Below are positions 60,290-64,000 of a stretch of 64,000 bases of DNA, in pieces (within the stretch, counting starts at the first letter, position 1; each line of letters opens with the position of its first letter). Source of the DNA: Atriophallophorus winterbourni (lineage: Eukaryota > Platyhelminthes > Trematoda > Plagiorchiida > Microphallidae). Made by a program: the position numbers and the translations under genes. Under the pieces are notes generated by a model, which was not told where the DNA came from, did not search any database, and saw only the letters and a list, made by a program, of their open reading frames with translations. Where the stretch lies: the NCBI GenBank assembly GCA_013407085.1, contig JACCGJ010002907.1, forward strand, positions 16,067 to 80,066, in the 5' to 3' direction.

Positions 60290-61020
60290 CTTCCGATTCA
60301 ATTAGTCACAGCTCCCAATGGTTAAAGCGCATAGCCAAAATAATATTAGGTAAGCTCCAAGACCGAATAAGCAGGTTCCATTGTGAAAGGTCCTTTGAGG
60401 CCTTTGGAGGCGATACTACATATGAATTCGCAAAAGCTACAAGTTGAGTCCCACGTGGTTTAATTCTAGGCATGATAACCTTCTTGCTCTGAATTGAAGA
60501 TTTGGCATTTATATTTCCATGTCTTTGCTACTTATTTGCAGATGATGTCAAAGTCATCGCATCCAGTTATCACGGTGATATGTCATCTGTTGTCTGGACT
60601 AATTAGGAAAATAACAGTGAGTGGAACTAATAATAATAATAATACTATATTCCTATACTGATTCCAACTTTGTTCAGAGTGATTCGTATTGAGGTAATGT
60701 CGTAACAGCGGACATCAAATGGGCTGTACCATGTGCTTCACCTGAACAACCAGCCAAATCAATAATCTTCAGAGTAAAATCGGTCCCAAAATGTACAACG
60801 CCAGAGGCATTTATCCTCTTATATACGGTCAATGACAGGTCATATTAGGAATATTTCGTTCACAGATATTTCTACTAGACGCTGTTTACCGGTTAAATAC
60901 GAAAATTTCGTAGGTATGTCTAAGAAAACCTACAAGGAACGTATGGGACATAATAATGACCTTCAGCATTCTGAATGGCCAATGCAAAGAGTGTTGTCAA
61001 AACTTGATCTCTTGAGCGAT
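60290..61020 (+). mobile_element. CR1-like RT remnant
   Basis: Frame pieces VPRGLILGMITFLL near 60450-60490, LCYLFADDVKVIASS at 60525-60570 and KTYKERMGHNNDLQHSEW near 60925-60980 match the SGVPQG..LGP, FADD and YKERL.LL.L motifs in order. Heavily decayed. Confidence 0.62.
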
Positions 61021-61139
61021 TAACGCATCGCCCATTTTTATTTTGTTTCTAAGCTGCCCAAATTTTTGAAATTCATCAATTCTGTGAGTTTATCAATTAA
61101 ATGTGCAAAATGATTCAAAATTCTTGTCTTTGCCTATAG

Positions 61140-62966
61140 TCTTGCTACAACAAAAATGTTTCTAAATGTATAGATTGCGACATGTGCCTGCGTTGGGCAC
61201 ATCACAAATGCTCTGGAATCTCGCCAGCTCAATTTAAGGTTTATACAACCCGTCGATGGCTAACATGGTTATGCGCTCACTGCATGAAGTCCTTATGAAC
61301 TTTGATTGGGGAGCGTGATCGTCTTGAGGAACGTAAGCGTTCTCTTTCACGTCCGTATCCAAAGCCTGAAACGTTTTCCGAAGTAGCTAGGTCTGTGGTC
61401 CCGTATACCTTCAGCCAGCATACCACTCACTTGAGACCACAGAACGCGAGACCATCGCCATCCTCCTGTCCTCCAAAGGCTACCTGGAAGCAAGATAAAG
61501 CAACTCAAAGTGTTCACATTTGCCCGACAAAGGATGTCTGCGTACTCGCCAGGAAAGGCCACAATTTTGGAAAAGTCGTCGCTAAGCAGCAAACTATAAA
61601 CCAAGGTTGCTCAACACGGTACAAAAATGTCTTATTCTTGACGCAGGTTGAGCCTTTTACCCGAGACTCAAAGGCTCTTAAGGAAAGTGATTGCAGAAAG
61701 GTTATCGACCTTCGTGCTCCAGCCATGCGCCCGACTACTCCGCTGGAGCGAGTTCATCGATTCGGCAAATGGAGGGGTGGCTCAAACGACCCCTTTACGA
61801 GATCGCAAGGGCCAATTTTAGTCAAATTCAGAAGGCAGAGCAATCGCAACTACTTTCTTTCAAAAGCTGATAAACCTTATCTTGTTGAGGGTAAGTGCAT
61901 CGTGCATCGTGCAACCTGACACACAAGAAAACGTCTAGCCCAATTACAGCTCGATAGTCGAAGGTAGATGTTAATAGTAGCTCACCGTATTCGCTTCTGA
62001 GGCGAAACTAAGTAAATATTAATAGTGTAACGATGATGCTAATACAAGTAAATTATACTTTAAAATTAAAGAGAGTCACCGTTGAGCTACGTCCTTTAGA
62101 TGATGAATCGTGGTTAAGTTGTAGTGACACGGACCACGAAAATGAAACTGGATGCCAGGAGTTGTTATTCGTTTCCAAAACGAATGTTGTATCTGCTAAA
62201 GTAATACAGCCTTCGAAAAACGCGAATCATCCGCGTGTATTACGACCGAGGACAAGGAGCTCTTAGGTAGCTCTAACACCGGGAGTCCAGCCCAATGTGA
62301 GAGCGCTCTTCTGTTCTTTTCAAACGCGTGTAGCATTAGAAATAAATGGGCTGAACTCCTCTGTAGGGTTGACGACACCCAATTAAAAATTGTGGGTCTC
62401 ACTGAATCATGGTTTTCTCATGATGATCACATACTACCTGCAAAACCGGACAGGTTTAACGCCGTAAGAAACTATTGACCTCTTGGTAAGCAAGCAGGAA
62501 GGGCGTTGCTCCTTATTGATAACGCTATTCCTTTTGAGAAAAGCATTTCTCTTTCTACAACGAACGTGCAAATAATATCTGGCTTGTTCTTGCATGGATG
62601 CACGTGTACAGTGGTTTGCTGCTTCTGCCGTAGTCCAGGCATTAGTTTGGAAGAATATGATTTTTTGCAAATTAAGCTTTATTCTATTTCAGCCATAGCA
62701 CCACGTGTTGTAATCTTCGGCGATTTTAATCTACTCGAAATAAACTGGGAGGACCAAACCTCGCATGCTCAAGTAAACGTGAACTATTTTCTGGGCTGGC
62801 TACACTCCCATGCACTTAACCAACACGTAAACGAACCGAGTAGATTCCATGACGGGCAATCTCCGTCTACTCGTGACCAAGTTATTTTAACTGCTGAAAG
62901 CGGTATAGAAATATGGTCTTAATACCACCACTAAGAATAAGCGACCATGTAGTGTTCAAGGTTTTT
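61140..62966 (+). mobile_element. CR1-like LINE: PHD ORF1 and endonuclease, truncated by the next element
   Basis: A zinc finger at 61163-61295 (KCIDCDMCLRWAHHKCSGIS ... WLCAHCMKSL) is followed after an in-frame TGA (61296-61298) by 206 more codons in the same frame. ORF2 endonuclease: NACSIRNKWAELLCRV (62328), IVGLTESWFSHDDH (62392), VVIFGDFNLLEINWED (62711) and RISDHVVFKV (62929-62958). Just after the SDH motif the tail of the minus-strand element begins, so the RT is missing. A stop also sits after AVRNY near 62478. Confidence 0.78.
61302..61919 (+). pseudogene. ORF1 protein of the 61 kb CR1-like element, C-terminal part
   Basis: 205 residues, basic and Ser/Pro-rich (FSEVARSVVPYTFSQ, HNFGKVVAKQQ). 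The frame is continuous with the upstream PHD-like finger except for one TGA. It is presumably a nucleic-acid-binding ORF1 product. No recognisable domain in this part. Confidence 0.55.
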
Positions 62967-64000
62967 CAAGGTAATTCAAGGTTTTTAATGGTCTAAAAAA
63001 CAACAAGCTAAACAACAACCATAGGATGGTAAAAATTGAAATTTAAGTGTATAAACAATATAAGAACATAGATTAAACAGTACATAAGTGTTCTGGAAAC
63101 GGATAATACAATAAAAAATCGTCTAATTTCGTTTTGAAGTCATGCAAGCTAGGGACGTGAGCAACGGTTGAAGGTAAACTGTTCCAAGTAAAATAGACAT
63201 GGACAGAGTAAAAATAGCTTCTACAGTTCAGGCGGGAATGGGGTACGACCAGCACATATTCATGGGTCCGATAATTCGTCGTATCCCTTCGCGTGAATAA
63301 ATCCTGTAAGGGATGGTTCGGGTTATGGAATGTTTTGTATAGTAAGATAAGGTCTCCTCTGGTTCGACGATATGGAAAATCGAACAGATTCAGTTGAGCT
63401 ATCCTTTCTTTATATGGTTTGTTTCGGATGCTGAGAACTAGTTTCGTTGAGCGGTGATAGACTCGCTGCATAAGTTCCACATCCCTCTTGAGCCACGGAG
63501 ACCATGACTGCACACCGTATTCCATGACTGGTCTCAAGTATGTATTCATGATCCTTGGGAATATCTTGGGCGAAAATTTCCCAAATACACGTTTGATTAG
63601 ATTTAGAACGCGTGTTGCTTTTTTAAAGGCACTGTTAGTTTGAAGTGATGTTTTTAAACTGGAGCCTATCCAGACACACAAATCTTTTTCTTCACTGCAA
63701 TTTTCAAGGACATGCGAACCTTGATATGTGAACTGCTACTCGATTCCCCCACATTCATGATCCTGCTATGGTTGAACTTAAACGGCGAAGTTTGTTCTTC
63801 AACGACCAGCTGTGAAGCGTATCAAGATCCTTCTGTAATAGCAGACAGTCTTCTGGACTACGAATGCTGCGCCAAATCTTTATGTCGTCCGCAAATAACG
63901 AAATGTTACATCGAACAATTTCCGGTATTTCATTGACATAAACAAGAAAGAGGATCGGACCAAGGACTGAGCCTTGGGGAACTCCGCTAGTTGCTGCAAT
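62967..64000 (-). mobile_element. CR1-like LINE RT region, runs off the window
   Basis: Minus strand from 64000: IAATSGVPQGSVLGPILFLV, EIVRCNISLFADDIKIWRSI (FADD intact, about 63903-63880), a frameshift near 63690, then 63681-63073 with KATRVLNLIKRVFGKFSPKI, RIMNTYLRPVMEYGVQSWSP, RIAQLNLFDFPYRRTRGDLI and SRLNCRSYFYSVHVYFTWNS. The 3' end is a run of CTTGAA-type units (62959-62995) inserted in the plus element. Confidence 0.82.

Overview
The window looks like nuclear DNA of a digenean flatworm (trematode), most likely a large, retrotransposon-rich genome of the liver-fluke type. This is inference from sparse intron-split genes in a sea of old and young CR1-like and RTE-like LINEs, short dispersed repeats, and hammerhead-ribozyme repeats of a kind known from trematodes and other invertebrates. 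There are no bacterial-style genes, rRNAs, tRNAs or CRISPR arrays.

Two host genes can be reconstructed, both on the minus strand. (1) A complete ten-exon RanBP9/RanBP10 (RanBPM) gene runs from the ATG at 31757 to the stop at 15915. All ten exons join in phase at GT/AG sites and encode 984 residues: SPRY, LisH, CTLH and CRA domains, plus an unusual acidic C-terminal extension. It is the expected scaffold subunit of the CTLH/GID ubiquitin ligase. (2) Two exons of a DNAJC28-like J-domain gene lie at 9958-7753. Its later exons were not found.

Layout. 0.1-9 kb: hammerhead-bearing repeat units, a decayed CR1 element and its 3'-end scraps, a TATC microsatellite, RTE debris and the DNAJC28-like exons. 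10-15.9 kb: mostly featureless, with one LINE tail fragment. 15.9-31.8 kb: the RanBP gene, whose introns carry at least a dozen copies of one SINE-like repeat (S1), LINE fragments and a 565-bp foldback element. 33.2-57 kb: a LINE graveyard with three-level nesting (40.2-49.7 kb), a tail-to-tail junction of two LINEs at a 280-bp TAA tract, an RTE-like endonuclease ORF, and two long CR1 copies whose RT active sites are mutated. 57-60.3 kb: AT-rich and unassigned. 60.3-64 kb: three more CR1 pieces, the last running off the window.

The most notable signal is the family of about 230-bp repeats carrying type-I hammerhead ribozyme motifs (0.45, 3.55, 3.79 and 8.98 kb). They have a GUGC/GCAC stem II and a minimal, self-complementary CCGG stem III, and are arranged as inverted and tandem units like the small non-autonomous retrozymes reported in metazoans. 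The protein-coding LINEs are mostly broken. The element at 46296-47681 looks young: intact RT frame, exact 13-bp target-site duplication, and a host ORF that reads straight through when it is removed.
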